The notes below the pieces were generated by a model, which saw only the letters and a list, made by a program, of their open reading frames with translations, searched no databases and had not been told where the DNA came from. Source: Hyphomicrobiales bacterium (GTDB taxonomy: Bacteria > Pseudomonadota > Alphaproteobacteria > Rhizobiales > Aestuariivirgaceae). From it: DNA of 14,064 bases. This document shows positions 5,995-13,530 of this stretch, piece by piece. A program made the translations under genes and the position numbers. The stretch is taken from positions 1-14,064 of the forward strand of contig JAIBJH010000043.1 of NCBI GenBank assembly GCA_020029455.1, read 5' to 3'. Within the stretch, counting starts at the first letter, position 1. Each line of letters begins with the position of its first letter.

Positions 5995-7943
5995 GTTTGG
6001 GGCCGTTCCAGCAATCCGATCACCCCATCCATGATGCGGTTAAGATCGTAGTCCTTGGGCGTATAGGTGGCGGAAACGCCAAGCTGCTTCAGGACATGGG
6101 CATCTTCTTCCGGAATGATGCCGCCCACCACGACGGGAATTGAGATGTTCTTGGCGCGCAGCCTTGCCATGACATCGCGAACCAGTGGCACATGGGAGCC
6201 GGAGAGGATCGAAAGGCCAAGGAGCGCAACTTCCTCTTTTTCAACCTTCGTGACTAGTTCATCAGGTGTAAGGCGAATGCCTTCATAGATCACATGAAGT
6301 CCGGTTTCGGCGGCACGCGTGGCGATTTGTTCGGCGCCGTTGGAGTGACCATCGAGCCCCGGCTTGCCGATCAGGATTTTCGGAACGGCGCCGAGTTGCC
6401 GCGAAAGTTTGCCGACGCGCTCCCGCAATTCATCCAGCGAAGCCGCATCGGAGCTTTTTAACGTCACGCCGGTCGGCGCACGGTATTCACCGAACACCTT
6501 GCGCAATGTTCCGGCCCATTCCCCGGTGGTCACGCCCGCCTTGGCGCAGGCGATGGAGGGCTCCATGATGTTGCGGCCTTCAGCGGCAGCTTCCTGCAAT
6601 TGCTTCAAGGCGTTGGTGACCGCTTTGCCGTCTCGCGCCTTGCGCCATGCCTTGAGGCGTTCAGCCTGTTCGTATCCCACATTGTCCTTCACAGTCAGGA
6701 TCGCTGTTTCGCCGGAGATAAATGGCGACGGTTCACTTTCAGCAAAGCTGTTGACGCCGACAACTTTTGTAGCGCCTTTCTCGATGGCATGAATGCGCGC
6801 GGTGTTGGAGGCAACGAGCGCTTCCTTCATATAGGCGATGGCGGCGGGCGATGACGCACCGCCCAATGCTTCGACCTCTGCAAGCTCGGCCAACGCATCG
6901 CGCTTCATCTCCGCCACCTTGGCGGCAATGACGGGCGAGCCATCGAAGATGTCATCGTAGTCGAGAAGGTCAGTCTCCAGCGCCATGATCTGCTGAGCTC
7001 GAAGCGACCATTGCTGATCAAAGGGCCGGGGCAGACCCAAGGCTTCGTTCCATGCAGGAAGTTGGATAGCGCGGGCTCTTGCCTTCTTGGAGAGCGTTAC
7101 GCCGAGCATTTCAATGAGGATGCGGTAGACATTGTTTTCCGGCTGGCTTTCGGTGAGGCCCAGCGAGTTCACCTGCACGCCATAGCGGAAGCGGCGGAGC
7201 TTCTCGTCCGCAACGCCAAAGCGGTCACGCAGCAACTCGTCCCAGAGTTCGGTGAAGGCGCGCATCTTGCAAACTTCGGTGATGAAGCGAAGTCCGGCAT
7301 TGACGAAGAAAGAGAGGCGGCTTGCAACAAGCGGAAAAGCAGCTGCTGCAATGTCGGGCGAGGCTTTCGCGGCGTTGAGTACGGCCACGGAAGTGGCGAG
7401 TGCAAAGGCCAGTTCCTGCACCGGCGTCGCACCCGCCTCTTGCAGATGATAGGAGCAGATGTTGACCGGATTGAACTTCGGCATCTCGCGTGTGGCGAAG
7501 GCGATGGTGTTGGCAGTGAGGCGCAAGCTGGCTTCCGGCGGAAAGACATAGGTGCCGCGCGCCAGATATTCCTTGATGATGTCGTTCTGGGTGGTGCCTT
7601 GAAGTGAGCCTCGTACCACGCCTTGTTCATCGGCGAGTGCCACATAGAGCGCCAGAAGCCAGGCTGCCGTGGCATTGATCGTCATGGAGGTGTTCATGCG
7701 GTCGAGCGGAATGCCGTCGAGTAGGGCGCGTATGTCACCCAGATGACTTACCGGCACGCCAACCTTGCCTACTTCCCCAAAGGCACGGGGGTCGTCGCTG
7801 TCATAGCCGGTCTGTGTCGGTAGATCGAAGGCGATGGAAAGGCCTGTCTGCCCTTTGGCCAAATTGCTGCGGAACAGGCGGTTTGATTCCGCTGCGGTCG
7901 AATGGCCCGCATAGGTGCGGATCAGCCAGGGTTGGTCGGGCAT
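5991..7943 (-). CDS. ecm: Ethylmalonyl-CoA mutase, coenzyme B12-dependent
   Basis: Ecm (also called MeaA) rearranges (2R)-ethylmalonyl-CoA to (2S)-methylsuccinyl-CoA with adenosylcobalamin, a step of the ethylmalonyl-CoA pathway for acetyl-CoA assimilation. The 650-residue protein has the methylmalonyl-CoA mutase barrel first (RTYAGHSTA at 9-17, KGQTGLSIAFDLPTQTGYD at 30-48, NTSMTINATAAW at 84-95, QGTTQNDIIKEYLARGTYVFPP at 115-136) and the cobalamin-binding domain last. The lower-ligand motif DGHSNG is at 531-536, with His533, followed by SILSG and VVVGGIIPEED. It is a single chain as in other Ecm proteins. The N-terminus (DQPWLIRTYAGHSTA) and the neighbouring ccr favour Ecm over methylmalonyl-CoA mutase. 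The ATG has no good Shine-Dalgarno, and a TGC-rich motif lies 14-28 bases upstream. The stop overlaps the presumed rplU promoter. Confidence 0.92.
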   Translation of the reverse strand: MPDQPWLIRTYAGHSTAAESNRLFRSNLAKGQTGLSIAFDLPTQTGYDSDDPRAFGEVGKVGVPVSHLGDIRALLDGIPLDRMNTSMTINATAAWLLALYVALADEQGVVRGSLQGTTQNDIIKEYLARGTYVFPPEASLRLTANTIAFATREMPKFNPVNICSYHLQEAGATPVQELAFALATSVAVLNAAKASPDIAAAAFPLVASRLSFFVNAGLRFITEVCKMRAFTELWDELLRDRFGVADEKLRRFRYGVQVNSLGLTESQPENNVYRILIEMLGVTLSKKARARAIQLPAWNEALGLPRPFDQQWSLRAQQIMALETDLLDYDDIFDGSPVIAAKVAEMKRDALAELAEVEALGGASSPAAIAYMKEALVASNTARIHAIEKGATKVVGVNSFAESEPSPFISGETAILTVKDNVGYEQAERLKAWRKARDGKAVTNALKQLQEAAAEGRNIMEPSIACAKAGVTTGEWAGTLRKVFGEYRAPTGVTLKSSDAASLDELRERVGKLSRQLGAVPKILIGKPGLDGHSNGAEQIATRAAETGLHVIYEGIRLTPDELVTKVEKEEVALLGLSILSGSHVPLVRDVMARLRAKNISIPVVVGGIIPEEDAHVLKQLGVSATYTPKDYDLNRIMDGVIGLLERPQT

Positions 7944-7956
7944 GGTGTTAGCATCT

Positions 7957-7971
7957 TGCTGCGATGCAACA
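7957..7971 (+). promoter_or_regulatory. TGC-rich motif upstream of ecm, shared with ccr
   Basis: The 15 bases TGCTGCGATGCAACA end 14 bases before the ecm start codon. They match the motif upstream of ccr (8473-8487, opposite strand) at all 12 fixed positions of TGCTGCnnTGCAnCA. Position and composition suggest an operator. TGC-rich DNA is the known type of target of PhaR, the polyhydroxybutyrate-responsive regulator of alphaproteobacteria, but the assignment is inference. Other regulators (RamB or CcrR types) also act on this pathway. Confidence 0.5.
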
Positions 7972-8024
7972 TGGAAGCACGCGCAGGGCCTGCCCGCAAC
8001 TCAGTCTTTAGATTGGAGAGTAAG

Positions 8025-8429
8025 TTAGAGACGGGAGCCCTTGGGGACTTCGCGCACGCCGAAAATGGCAAGCAGCAGCAATCCCCCTGCCAAATGCCCA
8101 ACAATGGAGAAGGCCGCCGCCTTCTGGAAATCGCCGACCCCAGCGAGATCGATGCCGGATGCCAAATAATTCGAAAAACGGGCGCAGTAGACAAGAATAG
8201 CGAAGCTGGCGGGCAGCGTTACCATGGGCAAGCCGCCGATGAAGCGCTGCAGGATCAATGCTGAAAAAAGACTGACTGCTAAGATGGCGTAATAGACATC
8301 AACGACCGGATTCCAAGCGGCAAAGCCCAGCCAGAGATCAATTGCGCTGTTCCAACCCCAATTGGACATGAGCAAATACATGGCGGGCCCAGATCCCGCC
8401 CCTCCGTTCAAGGCCGAAGTATCCTTCAT
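8025..8429 (-). CDS. Small membrane protein of unknown function between ecm and ccr
   Basis: I do not recognise this 134-residue protein. It is rich in aromatic and hydrophobic residues and has three clear candidate membrane segments (about 42-62, 67-92 and 103-125) plus a possible shorter one near 28-40. The N-terminal 16 residues are polar and Gly/Ser-rich, and the C-terminus is charged (REVPKGSRL). The chosen ATG (8429) has only a weak AAGTAG upstream; ATG at 8381 (Met17) and 8369 (Met21) are alternatives and lack ribosome binding sites too. It is divergent from ccr and 81 bases upstream of ecm on the same strand, so it may be cotranscribed with ecm, though the motif in that gap suggests ecm also has its own promoter. 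A role in transport or membrane signalling is possible but nothing in the sequence shows it. Confidence 0.65.
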   Translation of the reverse strand: MKDTSALNGGAGSGPAMYLLMSNWGWNSAIDLWLGFAAWNPVVDVYYAILAVSLFSALILQRFIGGLPMVTLPASFAILVYCARFSNYLASGIDLAGVGDFQKAAAFSIVGHLAGGLLLLAIFGVREVPKGSRL

Positions 8430-8458
8430 TCTACTTAAAGTTCTCTTTCCAAAACTGC

Positions 8459-8516
8459 TTGACCTAGACCAATGGTGCAGTGCAGCATCGCTTTTGCAGC
8501 ATTATTGTGCAGGACC
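8459..8516 (+). promoter_or_regulatory. Candidate ccr promoter and operator region
   Basis: TTGACC (8459-8464) is a good -35. A weak -10, CAGCAT (8483-8488), follows after 18 bases and would put transcription start near 8495. The TGC-rich motif at 8473-8487 would then cover the spacer and -10, a position suited to a repressor. More TGCAGCA/TGCAGG half-sites follow (8495-8513). TTGACCTAGACCAA at 8459-8472 is also an imperfect palindrome (TTGnnCTAGnnCAA). All assignments are by eye. Confidence 0.4.
8473..8487 (-). promoter_or_regulatory. TGC-rich motif upstream of ccr, shared with ecm
   Basis: On the minus strand the bases read TGCTGCACTGCACCA, matching the site upstream of ecm at all 12 fixed positions of TGCTGCnnTGCAnCA. 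It lies 30-44 bases before the favoured ccr start at 8517. If the ATG at 8472 were used instead, the site would fall within the coding region, which is one reason to prefer 8517. It is a possible PhaR-type operator, by inference. Confidence 0.5.
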
Positions 8517-9773
8517 ATGCCCAGCACCAGAACCCAGATTGTCTATGAGATTGGCCGGATCCCGCCTCTGGGCCAGGTTCCGGACCAGATGCTTGGCTGG
8601 TGCATCCGCCAGGAACGCCACGGCGCGCCCGACACGGCAATGCAGGTTGAAACGGTGCCGACCTGGAGCATTGGCGAGGATGAATGCCTCATTCTGGTGA
8701 TGGCGGCGGGCGTCAACTACAACGGCGTGTGGGCGGCGTTGGGCAAGCCCATCTCGCCCATCGATGGCCACAAGAACCCGTTCCACATTGCGGGCTCCGA
8801 TGCGTCGGGCGTTGTCTATGCGGTGGGTTCCAAGGTCAGGCGCTGGAAGGTGGGCGATGAAGTTGTCGTCCACTGCAACCAGGATGATGGCGATGACGAG
8901 GAGTGCAATGGCGGCGATCCCATGCTCTCGCCGTCGCAGCGTATCTGGGGATACGAGACGCCGGATGGTTCCTTCGCACAATTCGCACGCGTGCAGGCGC
9001 GGCAACTGCTGCCAAAGCCAAAACATCTCACTTGGGAAGAGTCAGCCTGCTACATGCTGACGCTTGCCACGGCCTATCGCATGCTCTTCGGCCATAAGCC
9101 CCATGAATTGAAGGCGGGGCAGAATGTTCTGGTGTGGGGTTCTTCCGGTGGGCTCGGCTCCATGGCGGTGCAGCTTGCAGCGACAACAGGTGCTTCCGCC
9201 ATTGGCATCGTCTCGGAAGATGACAAGCGCGATTTCGTCATGGGTCTCGGTGCGCGCGGCGTCATCAACCGCAAGGATTTCAAGTGCTGGGGCGAAATGC
9301 CCAAGGTCGGCACGAGTGAATACAATGACTGGCTGAAGAATGCCCGCGAGTTTGGCAAGGCCATCTGGGCCTTCACGGGCAAGGGCGGCAATGTCGACAT
9401 GGTGTTCGAGCATCCGGGCGAGGCGACATTCCCCGTCTCTGTGCTGGTCGTGAAGCGCGGCGGCATGGTGGTGATCTGCGCCGGCACCACGGGCTACAAC
9501 CTCACCATGGATGCGCGCTATCTGTGGATGCACCAGAAGCGGGCGCAGGGTTCGCATTTTGCCAATCTGATGCAGGCCTCTGCCGCCAACAAGCTGGTGA
9601 TGGACCGGCGCATCGATCCCTGCATGTCCGATGTCTATTCGTGGAATGACATTCCCTTGGCGCACATGAAAATGTGGAAGAATGAACACCGGCCCGGCAA
9701 CATGGCGGTGCTTGTCTCGGCGCCGCGCACCGGCCTCAAGACCTTCGAGGATGCGCTGGCGGCTTCCGCCTAG
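8517..9773 (+). CDS. ccr: Crotonyl-CoA carboxylase/reductase
   Basis: Ccr carries out NADPH-dependent reductive carboxylation of crotonyl-CoA to (2S)-ethylmalonyl-CoA, the defining step of the ethylmalonyl-CoA pathway. From 8517 the product is 418 residues of the zinc-independent MDR type. Family hallmarks are IVYEIGRIPPLG near the start, MAAGVNYNGVWA, HIAGSDASG, VVVHCNQDDGDDEECNGGDP, RIWGYETPDGSFAQF, the Rossmann loop VWGSSGGLGS, KGVINRKDFKCWG-like RGVINRKDFKCWG, DMVFEHPGEATFPVS and QGSHFANLMQASAAN. The Asn of NYNG and the His of GSHF correspond, as I recall, to residues that hold CO2 in characterised Ccr. ATG 8472 would add 15 residues but has no ribosome binding site and overlaps the presumed promoter; 8517 has AGGA two bases before it, which is short. 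The stop codon shares CTAG with the opposing yihY gene. It is divergent from the membrane protein and works with ecm. Confidence 0.95.
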   Translation: MPSTRTQIVYEIGRIPPLGQVPDQMLGWCIRQERHGAPDTAMQVETVPTWSIGEDECLILVMAAGVNYNGVWAALGKPISPIDGHKNPFHIAGSDASGVVYAVGSKVRRWKVGDEVVVHCNQDDGDDEECNGGDPMLSPSQRIWGYETPDGSFAQFARVQARQLLPKPKHLTWEESACYMLTLATAYRMLFGHKPHELKAGQNVLVWGSSGGLGSMAVQLAATTGASAIGIVSEDDKRDFVMGLGARGVINRKDFKCWGEMPKVGTSEYNDWLKNAREFGKAIWAFTGKGGNVDMVFEHPGEATFPVSVLVVKRGGMVVICAGTTGYNLTMDARYLWMHQKRAQGSHFANLMQASAANKLVMDRRIDPCMSDVYSWNDIPLAHMKMWKNEHRPGNMAVLVSAPRTGLKTFEDALAASA

Positions 9774-10654
9774 TTCTGCAGATCCGGCTTCTCGTTCAGT
9801 TTTTCGCCGCTCGAGAGAATTTCCAGTACGCGGTTCAATTCACCACCGAGGATGAGGACGAGGGCTGCGAGGTAGATGAAGAACATCGCCGCGAAGAGTC
9901 CCGAAAGCGAAGCATAGGTCGAGGCGAAGGAATTGAAGCGTAGCAGCCAATAGGAAAAGCCCACCGCCAAAAGCATCCATACGAACACCGTCAGCAATAC
10001 ACCCGGCCATATCCGGCGCAGGGAAAGCGCCCGGGCAGGCAAGGTCAGGTGGGCGACGATCACGCCTCCAAACAGGAGGAGAGCGGCATAGAGCAATCGC
10101 ATTTCCTGCAGGGCAGAGAAACGGCCGATCAGATCGACGCCATGTGTTGAGGCGAAACGAAGCGCCAATGGCAAAAGCACCACCAGAAATGAAAAAGCCA
10201 CAAAGGCCGCCGCTGCTCCTACGACAAACAGGATATCGAGAAGATAGAGCCACCACATGGAACGGTGTTCGCGCACATCATAGGCACGGTTGAGGCCGAC
10301 GCGCACCGAATCGACGCCCGCCATGGCGCTCCAAATGGTGAGCAATGCCGCAAGGCTCAAAAGATCGGCGCGCGGCACGGTGAGGATGGAACGGATTTCG
10401 CCTTCAAGCGGGCGCACCAGATTTTCCGGCGCCACATCGAGAAGGAAGTTGACTGCGGCCCGCGCCTGTTCCTCGGTGCCGACAAAGCCTGCAATGGCGG
10501 TCAAAAAAATCAGAAAGGGAAAGATCGAGAAGATCGAACGGAAGGCGATGTTGCCGGCAAGCGGGATGGCCTCATCGGCAAAGAGCCGCTTGAAGCTTTC
10601 CCGCGCCAGCCTTGCAAGCGGCACATGGCCCGCTCCTTCCCTGTCATCACTCAT
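9770..10654 (-). CDS. YihY/virulence factor BrkB family inner-membrane protein
   Basis: Integral membrane protein of the YihY/BrkB family, often mislabelled ribonuclease BN; its biochemical role is not established. From ATG 10654 it has 294 residues with six hydrophobic segments. Family blocks are present: PLAGNIAFRSIFSIFPFLIF near the start, IWSAMAGVDSVRVGLNRAYDV in the middle, and FASTYASLSG followed by YLAALVLILGGELNR near the end. The last matches the family's ...ASTYGSL...YLSA...GAELN signature. An in-frame GTG at 10684 would add ten residues and leave only 11 bases to the divergent DMT gene; neither start has a clear ribosome binding site, so the start is uncertain. Its stop codon overlaps that of ccr tail-to-tail, leaving no room for an intergenic terminator. 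Confidence 0.87.
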   Translation of the reverse strand: MSDDREGAGHVPLARLARESFKRLFADEAIPLAGNIAFRSIFSIFPFLIFLTAIAGFVGTEEQARAAVNFLLDVAPENLVRPLEGEIRSILTVPRADLLSLAALLTIWSAMAGVDSVRVGLNRAYDVREHRSMWWLYLLDILFVVGAAAAFVAFSFLVVLLPLALRFASTHGVDLIGRFSALQEMRLLYAALLLFGGVIVAHLTLPARALSLRRIWPGVLLTVFVWMLLAVGFSYWLLRFNSFASTYASLSGLFAAMFFIYLAALVLILGGELNRVLEILSSGEKLNEKPDLQN

Positions 10655-10695
10655 TATCTGGCCCGGCGCTTCGCATTCTGGCACAGGCTAGCATC

Positions 10696-11586
10696 ATGAA
10701 GGCTCATTCCAAAATCCTGAACACGCTTGCGCCCGGTGTGTTTGTCATTCTGTGGGCCTCGGGTTTCGTGGTGGCGCGGCTCACGGCGGGCCATGTGGAG
10801 CCAATTTCGTTTCTGGCCTTCCGCTTTCCGCTGGCGGCGCTCTGCATGGCAGCGCTTGTCCTTGCCTTTCGGGAGAGGGCGCTCTCGGCACGTGAGGCGT
10901 TCCATGCGGCCACCGTCGGATTTTTTCTTCATGCCGCCTATCTTTCCTGCATCTATTGGGCGGTGACTCATGGGCTTCCCGCCGGCGTGAGCGCCCTGAT
11001 CGCAGCGCTGCAGCCCATCGTCACGGCTTTCATGGCGGTGCCGGTTTTGGGCGAGCGCGTGGATGGCAAGCACTGGCTAGGTCTTGCTGTCGGAATCATT
11101 GGCGTGGCGCTGGTGCTCTCGCCAAAATTCTCCGTGGCTACAATCGACGGCATTACGCCCGTGACGGCAAGCATCGCCGTGATCGGCATGCTCTGCGCCA
11201 CCATTGGCACGATCTACCAGAAGCGATTTGGTTCGCATCTGCCGCTTATACCTGCTGTCATGTGGCAATATGTGGGAGCATCCGTGGCCGTGGTAATCCT
11301 CGCGGCGCTCACAGAAAATTTTGGCTTTGACGGCGGTGTCCAGGCTTGGGCAGGGCTTGCATGGGCGGTTGTCATTTCATCCGTCGGGGCGATCCTGACG
11401 CTGATGTATCTCATCCGCGAAGGGGCCGTGGCGAAGGTTTCGGCTCTCATCTTCCTGGTGCCGGGCGTCACCGCCGTCATCACCTATCTTATGTTCAACG
11501 AAATGCTGACTTTCATGCAGATCATCGGCATGTTGGTTACCGCCGCTGCCGTGATGATCGTTAATCGGAGGAAGATGCGAATATGA
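10696..11586 (+). CDS. DMT-superfamily transporter with EamA domains
   Basis: Predicted inner-membrane exporter of the drug/metabolite transporter superfamily (EamA/RhaT type), 296 residues with about ten membrane helices in two repeated five-helix halves. The first half opens with PGVFVILWASGFVVARL, contains PISFLAFRFPLAAL and ends near GLAVGIIGVALVL. The second runs from about residue 150 to VTAAAVMIVNRRK and includes VPGVTAVITYLMFNE. These are standard EamA landmarks. The substrate cannot be read from sequence; family members export amino acids, metabolites or drugs. The ATG at 10696 gives the usual short cytoplasmic N-terminus, with AGG about eight bases upstream; longer in-frame starts overlap the divergent yihY gene and were not used. 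The LysE-family gene follows 76 bases later on the same strand and may be cotranscribed. Confidence 0.88.
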   Translation: MKAHSKILNTLAPGVFVILWASGFVVARLTAGHVEPISFLAFRFPLAALCMAALVLAFRERALSAREAFHAATVGFFLHAAYLSCIYWAVTHGLPAGVSALIAALQPIVTAFMAVPVLGERVDGKHWLGLAVGIIGVALVLSPKFSVATIDGITPVTASIAVIGMLCATIGTIYQKRFGSHLPLIPAVMWQYVGASVAVVILAALTENFGFDGGVQAWAGLAWAVVISSVGAILTLMYLIREGAVAKVSALIFLVPGVTAVITYLMFNEMLTFMQIIGMLVTAAAVMIVNRRKMRI

Positions 11587-11662
11587 GCGCCGCAGGTGAC
11601 ATTGCCTTCCCAGCAATTGTCAGGCAGATTCGGCAGAAAGCCCAGTTGGAATGGACGATCGC

Positions 11663-12277
11663 ATGTCAATAGAATTTCTGCTTACGGCCTTAATTGTTGT
11701 GGCATCTCCCGGAACGGGCGCCCTGTTCACGATCACCACCGGCCTTACACGTGGCACCAAGGCCAGCACCATCGCCGCGTTCGGCTGCACCTTGGGCATC
11801 ATTCCGCATCTTGCGGCGGCCATCACGGGATTGGCCGCCATCCTGCACACCAGTGCGCTGGCCTTCGACATCCTGAAATATTTGGGCGTTGCCTATCTGC
11901 TGTACATGGCCTGGATGACGCTGAAGGAAACCGGCGCGCTGCAGGTTGATGGCAATGTGCCGGAACATTCGCCTGCCGAGGCCATTGTCTATGCAATCCT
12001 CATCAATCTGCTCAATCCCAAGCTCACGATCTTCTTTTTCGCCTTCCTGCCGCAGTTTGTGGACCCTGCATCAGATAGCACGACGCTACGGCAGATGCTG
12101 CTGCTGAGCGGAGTTTTCATGCTGATGACATTTGCAGTGTTTGTGATGTACGGCGTCTTCGCGGCATCGGTGCGCGACCGTGTGGTTTCCAGCAAGCGGG
12201 TCATGACATGGCTGCGGAGGTCCTTCGCGGCGGGGTTTGCGCTGCTGGGAGCCAAGCTCGCCCTCGAACAAAGATAG
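11663..12277 (+). CDS. LysE/RhtB-family amino-acid exporter
   Basis: Predicted inner-membrane exporter of the LysE/RhtB family, which pumps amino acids such as lysine, arginine, threonine or homoserine out of the cell; the substrate here is unknown. From ATG 11663 it is 204 residues with six hydrophobic segments. Signatures are ASPGTGALFTITTGLTRGTKAS (14-35, with PGTG where many members have PGP), YLGVAYLLYMAWMTLK (73-88) and INLLNPKLTIFFFAFLPQFV (114-133). ATG 11651 would add four residues, but a GGA lies seven bases before 11663 while nothing is properly spaced from 11651. It is convergent with argG, leaving 17 bases between the stop codons and no visible hairpin terminator. The closeness to argG invites a link to arginine export, but this is only suggestive. 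Confidence 0.88.
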   Translation: MSIEFLLTALIVVASPGTGALFTITTGLTRGTKASTIAAFGCTLGIIPHLAAAITGLAAILHTSALAFDILKYLGVAYLLYMAWMTLKETGALQVDGNVPEHSPAEAIVYAILINLLNPKLTIFFFAFLPQFVDPASDSTTLRQMLLLSGVFMLMTFAVFVMYGVFAASVRDRVVSSKRVMTWLRRSFAAGFALLGAKLALEQR

Positions 12278-12294
12278 GTAAAACCGAGATAGCT

Positions 12295-13515
12295 TCAGCC
12301 TGAACGCTTTCGCGCCGCGAGGGTACGCAGACGAAGCGCGTTGAGGCGGATGAAGCCCGCCGCATCCTTCTGGTCATAGGCGCCGCGGTCATCCTCGAAG
12401 GTGACGAGGTCGTTCTTGTACAGCGACTTCGCGCTCTTGCGGCCGGTGACGATGACATTGCCCTTATAGAGCTTGAGGCGCACCACACCTTCCACATGCT
12501 CCTGTGACTTGTCGATCATGGCCTGCAGCATTTCGCGCTCAGGTGCAAACCAGAAGCCGTAGTACACAAGCTCCGCATAGCGCGGCATGAAGCTATCCTT
12601 CAGATGGGCCGCTTCGCGGTCCAGCGTGAGCGATTCCATGGCGCGGTGGGCGGCAAGCAAGATCGTTCCGCCCGGTGTTTCATAAACACCGCGCGACTTC
12701 ATGCCGACGAAACGGTTCTCGACAAGGTCGAGACGGCCGATGCCATTGTCGTGACCCAGGCGGTTGAGTTCAGTGAGCAGCGCGGCAGGCGACAGGGCCT
12801 TACCATTGATAGCGACGGGGTTGCCCTTCTCGAAAGCAACTTCAATCACCGTTGCCTTGTCGGGTGCATCCTCGGGCGCGATGGTGCGCTGATAGACATA
12901 AGGCGGCGGCTCCACCCACGGGTCCTCAAGCACCTTTCCTTCCGAAGAAGAGTGCAAGAGGTTTGCATCGACCGAGAATGGTGCTTCGCCGCGCTTGTCC
13001 TTGGTCACCTGGATCTGGTGTTTCTCCGCGAATTCGATGAGATCGGTGCGGCTCTTGAATTGCCATTCACGCCAGGGGGCGACGATCTTGATGTCGGGGT
13101 TCAAGGCATAGGCCGTGAGCTCGAAGCGCACCTGGTCATTGCCCTTGCCGGTGGCGCCATGGGAAATGGCATCAGCTCCAGTTTTCTCGGCAATCTCGAT
13201 CAGGCGCTTGGCGATCAACGGCCGCGCGATGGAGGTGCCCAGGAGATAGACGCCCTCATAGACGGCATTGGCGCGGAACATTGGGAAGACGAAATCGCGG
13301 ATGAATTCCTCGCGCAGGTCTTCCACAAAGATTTCCTTGATGCCCAACAACTCGGCCTTCTTGCGGGCGGGCTCGAGCTCTCCGCCCTGGCCCAGATCGG
13401 CGGTGAAGGTCACGACCTCGGCCTGATACTCGGTCTGCAGCCATTTGAGGATGATGGAGGTGTCAAGCCCGCCTGAATAGGCGAGGACGACTTTCTTGAT
13501 TTTTTGCTTGGTCAT
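12295..13515 (-). CDS. argG: Argininosuccinate synthase
   Basis: ArgG condenses citrulline and aspartate with ATP to argininosuccinate, the penultimate step of arginine synthesis, in the cytoplasm. From ATG 13515 the product is 406 residues, the normal length. The N-terminal PP-loop ATP-binding motif is AYSGGLDTS (12-20). Further blocks are FTADLGQGGELEPARKKA (37-54), SHGATGKGNDQVRFE (118-132), DANLLHSSSEGKVLEDPW (183-200) and NRFVGMKSRGVYETPGG (267-283). A frame open back to 13641 adds 42 Arg-rich residues that simply translate the hairpin repeat, so I reject that extension. GAGAG about 7-8 bases upstream is a modest ribosome binding site. It stands alone, without argH or other arginine genes nearby, as is usual for argG in this class. 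Confidence 0.97.
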   Translation of the reverse strand: MTKQKIKKVVLAYSGGLDTSIILKWLQTEYQAEVVTFTADLGQGGELEPARKKAELLGIKEIFVEDLREEFIRDFVFPMFRANAVYEGVYLLGTSIARPLIAKRLIEIAEKTGADAISHGATGKGNDQVRFELTAYALNPDIKIVAPWREWQFKSRTDLIEFAEKHQIQVTKDKRGEAPFSVDANLLHSSSEGKVLEDPWVEPPPYVYQRTIAPEDAPDKATVIEVAFEKGNPVAINGKALSPAALLTELNRLGHDNGIGRLDLVENRFVGMKSRGVYETPGGTILLAAHRAMESLTLDREAAHLKDSFMPRYAELVYYGFWFAPEREMLQAMIDKSQEHVEGVVRLKLYKGNVIVTGRKSAKSLYKNDLVTFEDDRGAYDQKDAAGFIRLNALRLRTLAARKRSG

Positions 13516-13530
13516 CAGTTTCTCTCTTGG

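Noticed and set aside
8472..8516. Upstream ATG adding 15 residues to Ccr
   Set aside because: It has no ribosome binding site and overlaps the presumed promoter and TGC-rich motif. It cannot be excluded entirely because the Shine-Dalgarno at 8517 is closely spaced.
12604..13476. Plus-strand frame of 290 codons within argG
   Set aside because: It lies wholly antisense to the highly conserved argG and shows no recognisable motif.
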